Assembly (NCBI GenBank): GCA_020026155.1 | Contig: JAHHQX010000004.1 | Location: 58,100 to 122,099 of the forward strand | From: Actinobacillus sp. | GTDB taxonomy: Bacteria; Pseudomonadota; Gammaproteobacteria; Enterobacterales; Pasteurellaceae | Reading direction: 5' to 3' | DNA: 64,000 nt | Shown here: piece by piece, positions 34,740 to 43,544 of the stretch | Position numbering within the stretch: position 1 is the stretch's first letter | Layout: each line of letters begins with the position of its first letter | Made by a program: the position numbers and the translations under genes | The notes under the pieces: model-generated | Seen by the model: only the letters and a program-made list of their open reading frames with translations | Told to the model about the DNA's origin: nothing | The model's database searches: none

Positions 34740-35669
34740 ATGAGTACACTTATGCAAAAAGATGTGTTGATTGAGGCAGTAGCGAATGCTAAGGCGATTT
34801 CAATCAATAAACATCAAGGAAAACATCCAGCCTCAAAAAGGCTCGGTCAGTTAAGAAATATTATTTATTTAAGTTCCCCTCAACAGATTGATTTTAATGA
34901 AACACTCCAAGAAATTAATCTATCAAAAGAAACACTTTTATCCCTTCCTGATTTATCCCTACATAATGAATTAACTGGTGATATGTTAATTCTCAGTAAG
35001 TTTGAAGAAGCTTGGAAACAAATGCTAGAGGATAATCCACAAATCAAAAAATCGAATAATCTTAAAGCATTTTTGTTAGGCGGTCAGCCTGGTGCTGGTA
35101 AATCATTTGGAGCTAAACAGGCTTTACATCAATTAAATAATAATATTGTTGTTATTAATGGTGATGAATTTAGAGCATTGCACCCTGAATATGAAGAAAT
35201 TTATAAACAGCATGGAAAAGATGCAAGTAAATATACGGGTGAATTTGCAGGAATTATGGTGCATCTTTTTAGAGAACGGGCGTTAAAAGAAAAATTAAAT
35301 ATTGTTATTGAAGGTACATTTAGAACGACTGAAACGCCGATTAGAGAATTAACAAATTTTAAAAAACATGGTTACAGTGTTGATCTTATTGTTTGTACTT
35401 GTCCGCAAGAAGTCAGTCTAGATAGTACCTTTGAAAGAGCAGAAGGACATAAACAAATAGGTATTCAACCTCGCTATGTGCCACCAGAACATCACGATTT
35501 AGTGGTCGATAAACTTCCTCAAAACGTATCAGAAGTATTTAACACTGGTCTTGTAGATAGATTAGAAATCTATTCAAGAGATGGAAAATGCTTTGATTCG
35601 ACTGCCAATAATCCCGATGAGATAACACAAAGAATTTACCAAATTTTACACGCCACTGATAGTTACTAA
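34740..35669 (+). CDS. Zeta-type toxin family kinase
   Basis: Zeta/PezT toxins phosphorylate UDP-N-acetylglucosamine and so block cell-wall synthesis. The 309-residue product has the Walker A motif GGQPGAGKS (114-122), the substrate region VINGDEFRALHPEY with Asp142, FAGIMVHLFRERALKE, and VIEGTFRTTETP, the order seen in zeta toxins. About 105 residues precede the kinase; they are helical and polar and could be a built-in inhibitory or dimerisation part, since no separate epsilon antitoxin gene is visible. It is transcribed away from the retron. GAAGGA precedes ATG. A lipoprotein gene follows 51 bp later. Confidence 0.8.
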   Translation: MSTLMQKDVLIEAVANAKAISINKHQGKHPASKRLGQLRNIIYLSSPQQIDFNETLQEINLSKETLLSLPDLSLHNELTGDMLILSKFEEAWKQMLEDNPQIKKSNNLKAFLLGGQPGAGKSFGAKQALHQLNNNIVVINGDEFRALHPEYEEIYKQHGKDASKYTGEFAGIMVHLFRERALKEKLNIVIEGTFRTTETPIRELTNFKKHGYSVDLIVCTCPQEVSLDSTFERAEGHKQIGIQPRYVPPEHHDLVVDKLPQNVSEVFNTGLVDRLEIYSRDGKCFDSTANNPDEITQRIYQILHATDSY

Positions 35670-35720
35670 TAACGACTATTTATTATTTTGCAATTTGAGA
35701 AATAAACCTAAGGAGAAAAT

Positions 35721-36146
35721 ATGAAATTTCGTACTAAATTACTTCCTGTCATGTTATTACCAATCCTTATTTCTGGATGTAGTACTATGGATGGGGTTAT
35801 GGGACAAATTAAGGATAAGATGAATGAAGCACAAGCTATGTCAGCAGCAAAACCTGAAAATTTAAGCCAAGTTTGCCGCGATTATAGTTCTAATGAAGTG
35901 ATGGCACGACGTAAATGGGATGGTCGTTACGTCTCAACAAGTGGTCGAATTACATCTATTCAAGATTTATTCGGAGGGTTAAATTTAGGTATTGAAGGAC
36001 ATGGTTATAAATTTATTGCAAAAGATGTAACGGGTATTGATGTAAGTCAACTCAGAAATGGGGAAAAAATACATGTAAAAGGGATTATTAGTATGCCTAT
36101 CGTAGGGTGTTACTTCGTCTTAAACAATGCCATTATTTCCTACTAA
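35721..36146 (+). CDS. Lipoprotein with OB-fold (tRNA_anti-like) domain
   Basis: The 141-residue product starts with a lipoprotein signal ending in the lipobox ILISGC (Cys20), so it is probably anchored in the outer or inner membrane facing the periplasm. The rest (about 48-141) looks like a small OB-type beta-barrel of the tRNA_anti-like group: VMARRKWDGRYVSTSGRI, FIAKDVTGIDVSQLRNGEKI, HVKGIISMPIVGCYFVLNNA. Two further cysteines (about 53 and 130) may pair. AAGGAG precedes ATG. It follows the zeta gene on the same strand and ends with its own terminator. The role is unknown. Confidence 0.65.
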   Translation: MKFRTKLLPVMLLPILISGCSTMDGVMGQIKDKMNEAQAMSAAKPENLSQVCRDYSSNEVMARRKWDGRYVSTSGRITSIQDLFGGLNLGIEGHGYKFIAKDVTGIDVSQLRNGEKIHVKGIISMPIVGCYFVLNNAIISY

Positions 36147-36152
36147 TATTTT

Positions 36153-36177
36153 AAAATCCCCCTCGGGGGATTTTTTC
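36153..36177 (+). terminator. Terminator behind the lipoprotein gene
   Basis: AAATCCCCC-TC-GGGGGATTT followed by a T run. The dynamin operon behind has a near twin of this hairpin at 42396. Confidence 0.85.
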
Positions 36178-36225
36178 TTTCTAAGCCTACCTAATTTACT
36201 GTCTTCACCCCTGTTTACTTAAATC

Positions 36226-36256
36226 TCCATAAAATTTTACGAAAATCGGGGCGTGA
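36226..36256 (+). repeat. Half copy of the intergenic palindrome
   Basis: CCATAAAATTTTACGAAAAT and the following CGGGGCGTG match the right arm of the family palindrome; the left arm is degenerate. It lies between the zeta/lipoprotein part and the dynamin operon of the island. Confidence 0.6.
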
Positions 36257-36484
36257 GTTTTATTTTTGATTTTAAAATGTATAAAAAAGACTCTTTATTT
36301 TATTTTTTTGATCTACTTCAAAAAAAGATAGGATATCTTTTTAAAAATAAAGGAAAAAAAAGCTAATTAAATTGACGGATTGTTTTTTTTTTGCACAATT
36401 TGCGTTCTCTTATCCTACAATAAAATTCCTAACGCTATACCTACTTATTGGGGATATATCTATTTTTTATTAAAAGAGGTCCTT

Positions 36485-38167
36485 ATGAAAGCTAAGCAAA
36501 CGCTCATTGATTATGTGCAAAATATTCAACGTATTACACAACCTGCCGATATTGAATTACCATTTAATACTGATGAATTGCTCGCCAAAATTCAGCAAAA
36601 AGAATTAATTGTTCCAGTCGTTGGGGCATTTTCAGCAGGAAAGAGTACTCTGATTAATTCTATGTTAGGTGAAAATTTATTACCGACCAATATTACGGCA
36701 GAAACTGCTCTTGCAACAGAATTACGATATAGTACGGAAAATTATATTGAAGCCTATACCAGTGATAGTCATTTTGAACGTTTTGCCCTTTCTGATCTTG
36801 AAAAAATCAAAGATAAATCTGAATATTACCAATTTTTAAAACTTTTCTTAAATAATCCCAAACTTAAAGAAATTGAACCCTTAGTGCTCGTTGATATGCC
36901 AGGGTTTGAATCACCTATCGCTAACCATCATCAAGCTATCTTAAATTATCTCAACCGTGGCGTATATTTTATCTTTTTAACCAGTGTGCTAGATGGCACG
37001 ATTACACGTTCTATGCTTCAAGAAATTCACAATACGCAGATGGTTGGCAAAGGCTACAGTTTTTGCCTTAGTAAAACCAATTTACGCTCACCAGAAACCG
37101 TAGCAGAAGTACGCGATCAACTCGCACGCCAGCTAGCGACACAATGCGATTATCATGAGCCAATTATTCTGCTTGGTGATAACGGCGGGGAAAATCTTCA
37201 TAAAATTTTATTAAGTATCAATCCTGATGCACTTTTTAAAGAGGTTTTTCTCAATACGTTACGCAACAATTTTTTCCAACTTGAAGAAAATATTAATGTA
37301 AAAATTAATGCGCTAAATGCAAGCCGTGAAGAAAATGAGGAAACAAAAGCGAGCCTTGAACAAGCGATTTGCCAGGTACAGTGTCAAAAACAAAACGAGA
37401 TTGAAAACTTAAATCGTTATAACAATGGCACTTATGTAGATCGCATTATTGATAGTGTAGTAAATGCGATTCGTATTAATGAGCCAAACTTGATTTCAGC
37501 TATATTCACCGATCTAGAAACATTTAAAACTAAACTAAGTAATATTATTAAAGATAGTTTATTGTGTGAAATTAATCAGGTCTTTACAGTAGAGAGTAAC
37601 CAAACCATAGAGGAATTTGAAAAAATTATTGGTAATTCAGTATCAAATTTAAAAATTTTTGATGATTTTGATGGTAATTATTCTGATATCACAGACGATA
37701 TTATTGAGACACTTGATAGTGTAACAGATAAATTAGAGCCAATTAGTGATATTTGTGATGTAGTACCAACAAAAGTAACTAAGGCTTTATCTGCTGTGCA
37801 TAAAGTTATGTCAAAAATAATCCTTCCTATTACTAAAGAGATATCACCTATTATTAAGCATTTTGTTGGGGATAAGTATAAAGAGGAATACCGCCAACAA
37901 ATTAGTGATACATTGAAGTTTGAGGTTATCCCTGAACTACGTGGATACCTACGTAAAGAATTACAACCACAAATCGCACAAGGGTTATCAGATCTGATAA
38001 GCCAAGTTTCTTCGCAATTTGAGAATCGCCTTACTGGTTATCAGGCTGAAATTCATCAAATTTTAGAGAAAGAAGCTACAGAAAAAGCACAACGTGCGGA
38101 AAAAGTAGTACAGTTGGCCAAAGTACGTGAGGCATTAAGTGAAAGTGCCCATAGAATGATTTTCTAA
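36485..38167 (+). CDS. Dynamin-like GTPase 1
   Basis: The 560-residue product has an N-terminal dynamin-type GTPase domain: Walker A GAFSAGKST (47-55), switch I ITAETALATE (70-79), DMPG (137-140) and the SKTN base-recognition motif. A long helical part with coiled-coil character and a hydrophobic patch (HKVMSKIILPITKEISPII) follows, in line with a membrane-bending stalk and paddle. The start is the ATG behind AAGAGG; an upstream frame adds 35 unlikely residues. It heads an operon of three unrelated-length dynamin-like genes, comparable to the E. coli leoABC arrangement. Bacterial dynamins of this kind are linked to membrane remodelling, vesicle release and phage tolerance; which applies is not shown here. 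Confidence 0.82.
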   Translation: MKAKQTLIDYVQNIQRITQPADIELPFNTDELLAKIQQKELIVPVVGAFSAGKSTLINSMLGENLLPTNITAETALATELRYSTENYIEAYTSDSHFERFALSDLEKIKDKSEYYQFLKLFLNNPKLKEIEPLVLVDMPGFESPIANHHQAILNYLNRGVYFIFLTSVLDGTITRSMLQEIHNTQMVGKGYSFCLSKTNLRSPETVAEVRDQLARQLATQCDYHEPIILLGDNGGENLHKILLSINPDALFKEVFLNTLRNNFFQLEENINVKINALNASREENEETKASLEQAICQVQCQKQNEIENLNRYNNGTYVDRIIDSVVNAIRINEPNLISAIFTDLETFKTKLSNIIKDSLLCEINQVFTVESNQTIEEFEKIIGNSVSNLKIFDDFDGNYSDITDDIIETLDSVTDKLEPISDICDVVPTKVTKALSAVHKVMSKIILPITKEISPIIKHFVGDKYKEEYRQQISDTLKFEVIPELRGYLRKELQPQIAQGLSDLISQVSSQFENRLTGYQAEIHQILEKEATEKAQRAEKVVQLAKVREALSESAHRMIF

Positions 38168-38191
38168 ATTATAACTATGGGAGACTCAAGA

Positions 38192-40459
38192 ATGCATCAA
38201 TCTAAATTATTTAAGCTAAATGCTGAAATTAATCAGTTTTTTGATTTGCATAAAAAAGATAATAAAGCATTGAGTGAAAATCTTTTATTTAAGAATAAAT
38301 TGATTAATCAAACAAATTTAGAAAATGAATGGCAAGATAAAAATAACCTATCACGTAAATTACGGATTGGAATTATTGGTCGTGTTAAAGCGGGAAAAAG
38401 CTCACTATTAAATACCTTATTTTTTAATGGAGAAAATATATTACCTCAGGCAGCAACTCCAATGACTGCAGCCTTGACTATTATGAAATATGGAGAGGAA
38501 AGGAAAGCGGAAGTTGAGTTTTATAGTAATGAGGATATTAAAATATTAGAGGAACATGATCAAGTTTATAAAAGAGAATTAAAGGCTATTATTGAGCGTG
38601 AATTGTTTCAAAATGGTTCAGATGAGATAGTTAATTCAATACAACAAGATAAAGGTAGATTAGCAAAATTAGAGAAGGACATAACGAGAGATTTTAATCA
38701 CGCTAATCCGATTTTGGTTTCTGCTCATGAACAAATAGAAGCAATGAAACAATATCCGCTTGATGAGCAGGAACGCCGAACTGTACAAACTCTTACTGCC
38801 ACCTCTCATCAAAAGTTAATGAATGAGTTACATGCTTATGTAGGAAATCATGGAAAATATACACCATATACTAAATCAGTAACTTTGTATCTTAATGAAG
38901 AATCCTTAAAAGATTTAGAGGTCATTGATACGCCTGGAGTAAACGATCCCGTTGCTTCTCGTGAAGAACGTACTCATGAATTTTTAAAGCAATGTGACGT
39001 GGTTTTTGTTGTTTCGCCATCTGGACAATTTTTAAGTCATGAAGATTTAGCACTTATGCAACGGATAACGGTCAATGAAGGGATTCAAGAAATATATCTT
39101 GTTGCCAGCCAGGTTGATAATGAACTTTGTACTCCGAGTGAAGGGGGATATGGTGAATCACTTGCAAAAGTTCTTGAAAATATTACACAAAAATTAACAA
39201 AACAGGCATATCGCGTTTTCAATACGCATCCCATATTAAGTCAAAATTCAAATTTGTGTGCACTATTTCAAAAACATCAGATTATTTGTACCTCTTCTAT
39301 GGCTTTTAAAATGCATAAAGCGTTTAGTAATAAAGCTGAATGGAGCGGGGATATACAAAAAGTTTGGAATAATCTCGAGCACTACTACCACGATTATTTA
39401 ACTCCTGATGATACAGCACAACATTATTTAGAAAAGATTGCAAATATTAGTGGGTTAAAAGCGGTTTTAGAAGAAGTCCGTGCAAATAAAGATGAAATCC
39501 GAGCACGTAATCAAGCTAATTTTATTGAAACGAAGAAAAATAATTTCTTAGAACTCTTAAATGAAGTCAATGATTACTTTAATAAAAGTATTATGAAAGT
39601 GGAAACCACCACTTCAAAAGAGGCTGAAGATCAGCTTGCACATATTCGCAGTTTCCAAGCAGAAGCGAAAGCGGGTATTGATACTGTTTATAAAGGGGCC
39701 ATCACAACCATAACGCAAGAAAATGGTTGGGGAAATTCGCTTGATGAGATCGTTGATAATTCAATAAACGAATTCTTCAATGCGAATAGGACTTATGATG
39801 CAGAAAGAACGAAAGAGGTTAGAAATGAATCGTCATTTTTGAATTTATTCGGCTTATTTGCAGGCACCCATACTGAGCGTTATACAGTGACTGCTATTAA
39901 TGCAACGCAGATAAAGGAAATTCTTAATTCTGTACGAAACAAGGTTGCACGAAATTTAAATGTGAAACGTGGTGAATTAAAACAGGATTGGGAAGAAGCA
40001 TTGGTTCGTGATGTATTCAGGATGATGGATAAATTTAATAGAGATGTAGAAAATGGTGAAAAATACTTAAGAGATTATGAAATTAAGCTCCCCATTCTAG
40101 AAATAGTGACTAATCTACCAATCCGTAGAATTGTATTGAATGATGATATTCCACTAGCTATAAAAAATAAGTCTGGTGAACTGACTAGTGATTCAGCGCG
40201 TAAATTTCAAGAAGCTGCAAATGATTATATTCAAAAAAAATTAATTCAAAATTTAAAACATGACAACCAAGAATATGTAGAACAATTAAAAGGTGCATTG
40301 AATAGCATTTCTCTTGGAGAAAAAATTACATCAATTCTTGAAAAACAGGCTGTTGCACTCGAAAAAGAAATTAAAAATGAAACTGAATGCTTAGCACGCT
40401 ATCGCCATATCCAAGATGGTGCAAATCAACTAATTCAAAAAGTTCAACAGGAGTTATAG
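38192..40459 (+). CDS. Dynamin-like GTPase 2
   Basis: The 755-residue product carries GRVKAGKSS (63-71), a threonine-containing switch region (PQAATPMTAAL, 85-95), DTPG (246-249) and a Q-V-D-N motif where T/NKxD is expected. A large insertion (about 110-225) separates the first two motifs, typical of this dynamin subgroup. The C-terminal half is helical with a stretch LPILEIVTNLPIRRIVL that could contact membrane. ATG 38192 is favoured because GGGAG sits at a proper distance; ATG 38177 would add five residues. It stands 24 bp after gene 1 and one base before gene 3. Confidence 0.82.
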   Translation: MHQSKLFKLNAEINQFFDLHKKDNKALSENLLFKNKLINQTNLENEWQDKNNLSRKLRIGIIGRVKAGKSSLLNTLFFNGENILPQAATPMTAALTIMKYGEERKAEVEFYSNEDIKILEEHDQVYKRELKAIIERELFQNGSDEIVNSIQQDKGRLAKLEKDITRDFNHANPILVSAHEQIEAMKQYPLDEQERRTVQTLTATSHQKLMNELHAYVGNHGKYTPYTKSVTLYLNEESLKDLEVIDTPGVNDPVASREERTHEFLKQCDVVFVVSPSGQFLSHEDLALMQRITVNEGIQEIYLVASQVDNELCTPSEGGYGESLAKVLENITQKLTKQAYRVFNTHPILSQNSNLCALFQKHQIICTSSMAFKMHKAFSNKAEWSGDIQKVWNNLEHYYHDYLTPDDTAQHYLEKIANISGLKAVLEEVRANKDEIRARNQANFIETKKNNFLELLNEVNDYFNKSIMKVETTTSKEAEDQLAHIRSFQAEAKAGIDTVYKGAITTITQENGWGNSLDEIVDNSINEFFNANRTYDAERTKEVRNESSFLNLFGLFAGTHTERYTVTAINATQIKEILNSVRNKVARNLNVKRGELKQDWEEALVRDVFRMMDKFNRDVENGEKYLRDYEIKLPILEIVTNLPIRRIVLNDDIPLAIKNKSGELTSDSARKFQEAANDYIQKKLIQNLKHDNQEYVEQLKGALNSISLGEKITSILEKQAVALEKEIKNETECLARYRHIQDGANQLIQKVQQEL

Positions 40460-40460
40460 G

Positions 40461-42344
40461 ATGGCAGATCAACTTTCTGACGATCTTGAACGTTACAAGA
40501 AAAACGTCCGTAAATTACAAGATGAAAATGATGAATTAAATGCTGAAATTGAAGATCTTGAAGAAGCATTAAAAAAATCTAAACGAGATCTTGAAAAATC
40601 AGCAGCCAGTGAGCAAAAAGCACAACAACAGTTAGCTGCTCAGGCACAGGATTATGTGCAACAAACAGAAGAATTACAGGCTGATTTGGTTCAAGAAAAA
40701 TTACGTAGTAACGTTGTAGCAGCTTTACTGCGTATGGAAAATACGAACCAAGCCTTTAAAGATTTCCAAAACGTACTATATGGCGATTTTATGGCGTTTG
40801 CCAACGAGGAATCGTCTATCGCAGATGAAGCACAAGTCCTCTTAGATTTACAAGCGATTGAGCAAGAATTACAGCTTATTTCCGCTTACCCAGAGTTTCA
40901 CACAAAATGTACCGTGGCTGTTGGTGGTGGGTTTAGCGTGGGAAAATCCCAATTTATTAGCAGTTTATTTGAAGATAAGCGTTCTAGCTTACCATCAAAT
41001 ATCGAACCGACTACGGCACTTCCAACCTTTGTTTTAGATGGTAAACAAGGGCAATTAATTGGTGTGAATAGACAAGGGGCGAAAGTTAACCTTAGTGAAA
41101 TTGACCCACAAATTAGTGAAAAATTAACTCACCAATTTATGGATTCTTTCGGTTTTCCACTTAAAAGCATTATGCCTTATATGTTTTTACCGACACCGTT
41201 AGCCTATAAACATCTATGCTTTATTGATACACCAGGGTATAACCCCGCAAGCAGTGGTCAATCTTCTACTAAAGATGATGAAAAAACGGCTTTGCAATAT
41301 TTACAAGATGCCGATGCAGTTATTTGGTTGGTTAATATAAATAGTGGTACGTTGGTAGCAAGCGATTTACAATTTTTACGCACGATAAAAAAAGGAAAAC
41401 CAGACGTGCCGTTGTATATTGTTTTAAATCGTGCAGATCAACGTAGCCTCGTAACTTGTAAAGAAATATTTGATGAAGTTAGCGATGTATTGGATAACGC
41501 AGATATTCAATATGACGGTATCTCTGCCTATAGCTCTAGCCTTGGCAAGGAATATATTCATTGTAAGAATAGATCTTTACAATCATTCTTAGAAGAATTA
41601 AACCATCCACAACCTAAACTGGATAATATTATTGCTAAAATCTATGCAATTGATGAAAAATATCAGCGAGCAATTTTAAGGTCAATATGTGTTAATGAAC
41701 GTTATATAGATGCACTTTGTGATACTGTTCTACGGTTGGAAAATGATAATTACGCTCAAGGACCGTCAAAAATTTATGATTGTTTAGAGGATATCTTAGA
41801 CCAATTTCATAAAATAAATAAAGAATTAATAGTACACCTTAAGGCCTTAGAAAATGTAACCACAAAGTTTGTTGATTCTGCCATACGGATATTTAATTCG
41901 AATACAGAGAATAATGTTGAGATTATCACGCATTTAAAACGCCAGATTATTAATACAAATGATATTGATACTTCTGATATAAAGATTACTCAAGTTATAG
42001 AAAAAGAAAAACAACTGGCAGATGAATTAATATCAGAAATAATGAAGATAAGTGATAACGATGATTCTCTACGTGGGCGCCTTTTTAGTGAAATAAATAG
42101 TCTATTAAACTCTTTAAAGCCTGGAATAGACCTAGGAGCCTTTTGTATATCAAATAATTTGGGAGTAAAAAATTTATTTAGTAAACTATGGGGAAAAAGC
42201 CAACACCCAGATGAAGTTAATAAAATGGATAATGATAAGAATATCGCATTAGATTTATTGAAAACTTATCAAGATTATATCAATGCTAATTCTTCATTGA
42301 GTCTAAACTTATTTATAGATTTCGTAAAAGAGAAGTTACCATAA
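40461..42344 (+). CDS. Dynamin-like GTPase 3 with N-terminal coiled coil
   Basis: The 627-residue product opens with a heptad coiled coil (about 6-85, rich in Glu, Leu, Lys and Gln), then the GTPase domain: GGFSVGKSQ (156-164), IEPTTALPT (switch I), DTPG (256-259) and VLNRAD as the base-recognition motif. The remaining 300 residues are helical. Start codon is one base after the stop of gene 2 (GGAGTTATAG before ATG), so all three GTPases are made together, presumably as a hetero-oligomer. It closes the island; a terminator follows. Confidence 0.8.
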   Translation: MADQLSDDLERYKKNVRKLQDENDELNAEIEDLEEALKKSKRDLEKSAASEQKAQQQLAAQAQDYVQQTEELQADLVQEKLRSNVVAALLRMENTNQAFKDFQNVLYGDFMAFANEESSIADEAQVLLDLQAIEQELQLISAYPEFHTKCTVAVGGGFSVGKSQFISSLFEDKRSSLPSNIEPTTALPTFVLDGKQGQLIGVNRQGAKVNLSEIDPQISEKLTHQFMDSFGFPLKSIMPYMFLPTPLAYKHLCFIDTPGYNPASSGQSSTKDDEKTALQYLQDADAVIWLVNINSGTLVASDLQFLRTIKKGKPDVPLYIVLNRADQRSLVTCKEIFDEVSDVLDNADIQYDGISAYSSSLGKEYIHCKNRSLQSFLEELNHPQPKLDNIIAKIYAIDEKYQRAILRSICVNERYIDALCDTVLRLENDNYAQGPSKIYDCLEDILDQFHKINKELIVHLKALENVTTKFVDSAIRIFNSNTENNVEIITHLKRQIINTNDIDTSDIKITQVIEKEKQLADELISEIMKISDNDDSLRGRLFSEINSLLNSLKPGIDLGAFCISNNLGVKNLFSKLWGKSQHPDEVNKMDNDKNIALDLLKTYQDYINANSSLSLNLFIDFVKEKLP

Positions 42345-42395
42345 TACAACAAACTCATTTTAGGAACTAAGTAACTACTTCCGAATAATAACCCT

Positions 42396-42421
42396 AAAAT
42401 CCCCACCAGGGGATTTTTTAT
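42396..42421 (+). terminator. Terminator of the dynamin operon
   Basis: AAATCCCC-ACCA-GGGGATTT is followed by a T run, about 50 bp after the stop. Confidence 0.88.
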
Positions 42422-42434
42422 TTTCCGCCCTAAA

Positions 42435-42466
42435 TCACGCCCCAATTCCCCGCAAAATTTATGCAT
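42435..42466 (+). repeat. Half copy of the intergenic palindrome at island right edge
   Basis: TCACGCCCCAATTCCCCGC and AAAATTTATG match the left arm of the family; the right arm is missing. It borders the accessory island at the core-gene side. Confidence 0.6.
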
Positions 42467-42564
42467 TATCTTGCTTATCCAAACAACCAAATTGATAAAA
42501 ATCGTGCTACAATCCGCGATTCTATAAAATGATGTAATTTTAAACAATTATAAAGGGTTTAGTT

Positions 42565-43440
42565 ATGCAGAATTTAGGACTTGCGGTACTTTTTAGTGTT
42601 TTGGTGTCGGTGCTTTTGAAAGTGGCGAAGCAGGGGAAAATTCAAATCGATCAAGCGATTGCGTTTAATTATATTTCCGCGGGGGCGTTGGCGTACTATG
42701 TGTTAAAGCCCAATTTTGATGGGGTAGGGTTTAATCAATTTTTGATGACCAGTTCCCACATGTCAATTTTTATTGCATTAGGTTTTTTATTGCCAACAGT
42801 TTTTATCATTATGGCGAAGGCGATTAATGTTGCGGGAATCGTGCGGGCGGATGCGGCACAACGCCTTTCGTTAATTTTACCGATTTTAGCGTCTTTCTTT
42901 TTATTTGGGCAAAGCTTAACGCACGCCCGATTAATCGGCATTATTTTAGCGTTTTTAGCGCTTTTCTGTTTAGTCAAAAAACCGAATGCAGAAAAAGGTA
43001 CATTGGGTGTTATGGGTGCGGTGAGCCTGTTACTCGTATGGGCAGGATATGGGGTGATTGATATCCTGTTTAAAGAAGTTGCGAAAATGGGCGGGGCATT
43101 CCCGAATACCTTATTTGCTTCATTTGTACTAGGTGGCGGGATTCTTTTTATTTATCTTGTTTTAAAACGAGTAGAGTGGACGATTCCAAGTGTGCTGGGC
43201 GGTTTGTTTTTAGGTTGCTTAAACTTTGGAAATATTCTGTTTTATATCAAAGCACACCAAAGTTTTAGTGGCAATCCGACATTGGTATTTGCGAGTATGA
43301 ATATTGGTGTCATTATTTTGGCAACCTTAGCTGGGGCGGCGTACTTCAAAGAAAAAATTAGTAAAATCAATTGGCTAGGGCTTGTATTAGGGGTTTTAGC
43401 GATTTGGTGTTTATTCTATTTAGATAAATTTATGGCGTAA
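42565..43440 (+). CDS. EamA/DMT-family transporter
   Basis: The 291-residue product has ten hydrophobic segments in two repeats, the layout of drug/metabolite EamA permeases, each half ending in a cytoplasmic Lys (KKPNAEK and KEKISKINWLG). Substrate is unknown; relatives export amino acids or small metabolites. AAAGGG precedes ATG. It is the first core gene after the island and is followed about 100 bp later by sbcB on the same strand. Confidence 0.82.
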   Translation: MQNLGLAVLFSVLVSVLLKVAKQGKIQIDQAIAFNYISAGALAYYVLKPNFDGVGFNQFLMTSSHMSIFIALGFLLPTVFIIMAKAINVAGIVRADAAQRLSLILPILASFFLFGQSLTHARLIGIILAFLALFCLVKKPNAEKGTLGVMGAVSLLLVWAGYGVIDILFKEVAKMGGAFPNTLFASFVLGGGILFIYLVLKRVEWTIPSVLGGLFLGCLNFGNILFYIKAHQSFSGNPTLVFASMNIGVIILATLAGAAYFKEKISKINWLGLVLGVLAIWCLFYLDKFMA

Positions 43441-43544
43441 TGCCAATTCGTTTTGTCAAAATAATGGTGCAATCAGTATGCCTCATGGCGGTTTTTCCGT
43501 TAAAATGAGGCATTCTTTTCATTAAAAATAGACATAGATTTATT

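Noticed and set aside
36380..36484. Upstream 35-codon extension of the first dynamin gene
   Set aside because: It is hydrophobic and Cys-rich without a ribosome site, while ATG 36485 follows AAGAGG and fits the family start.
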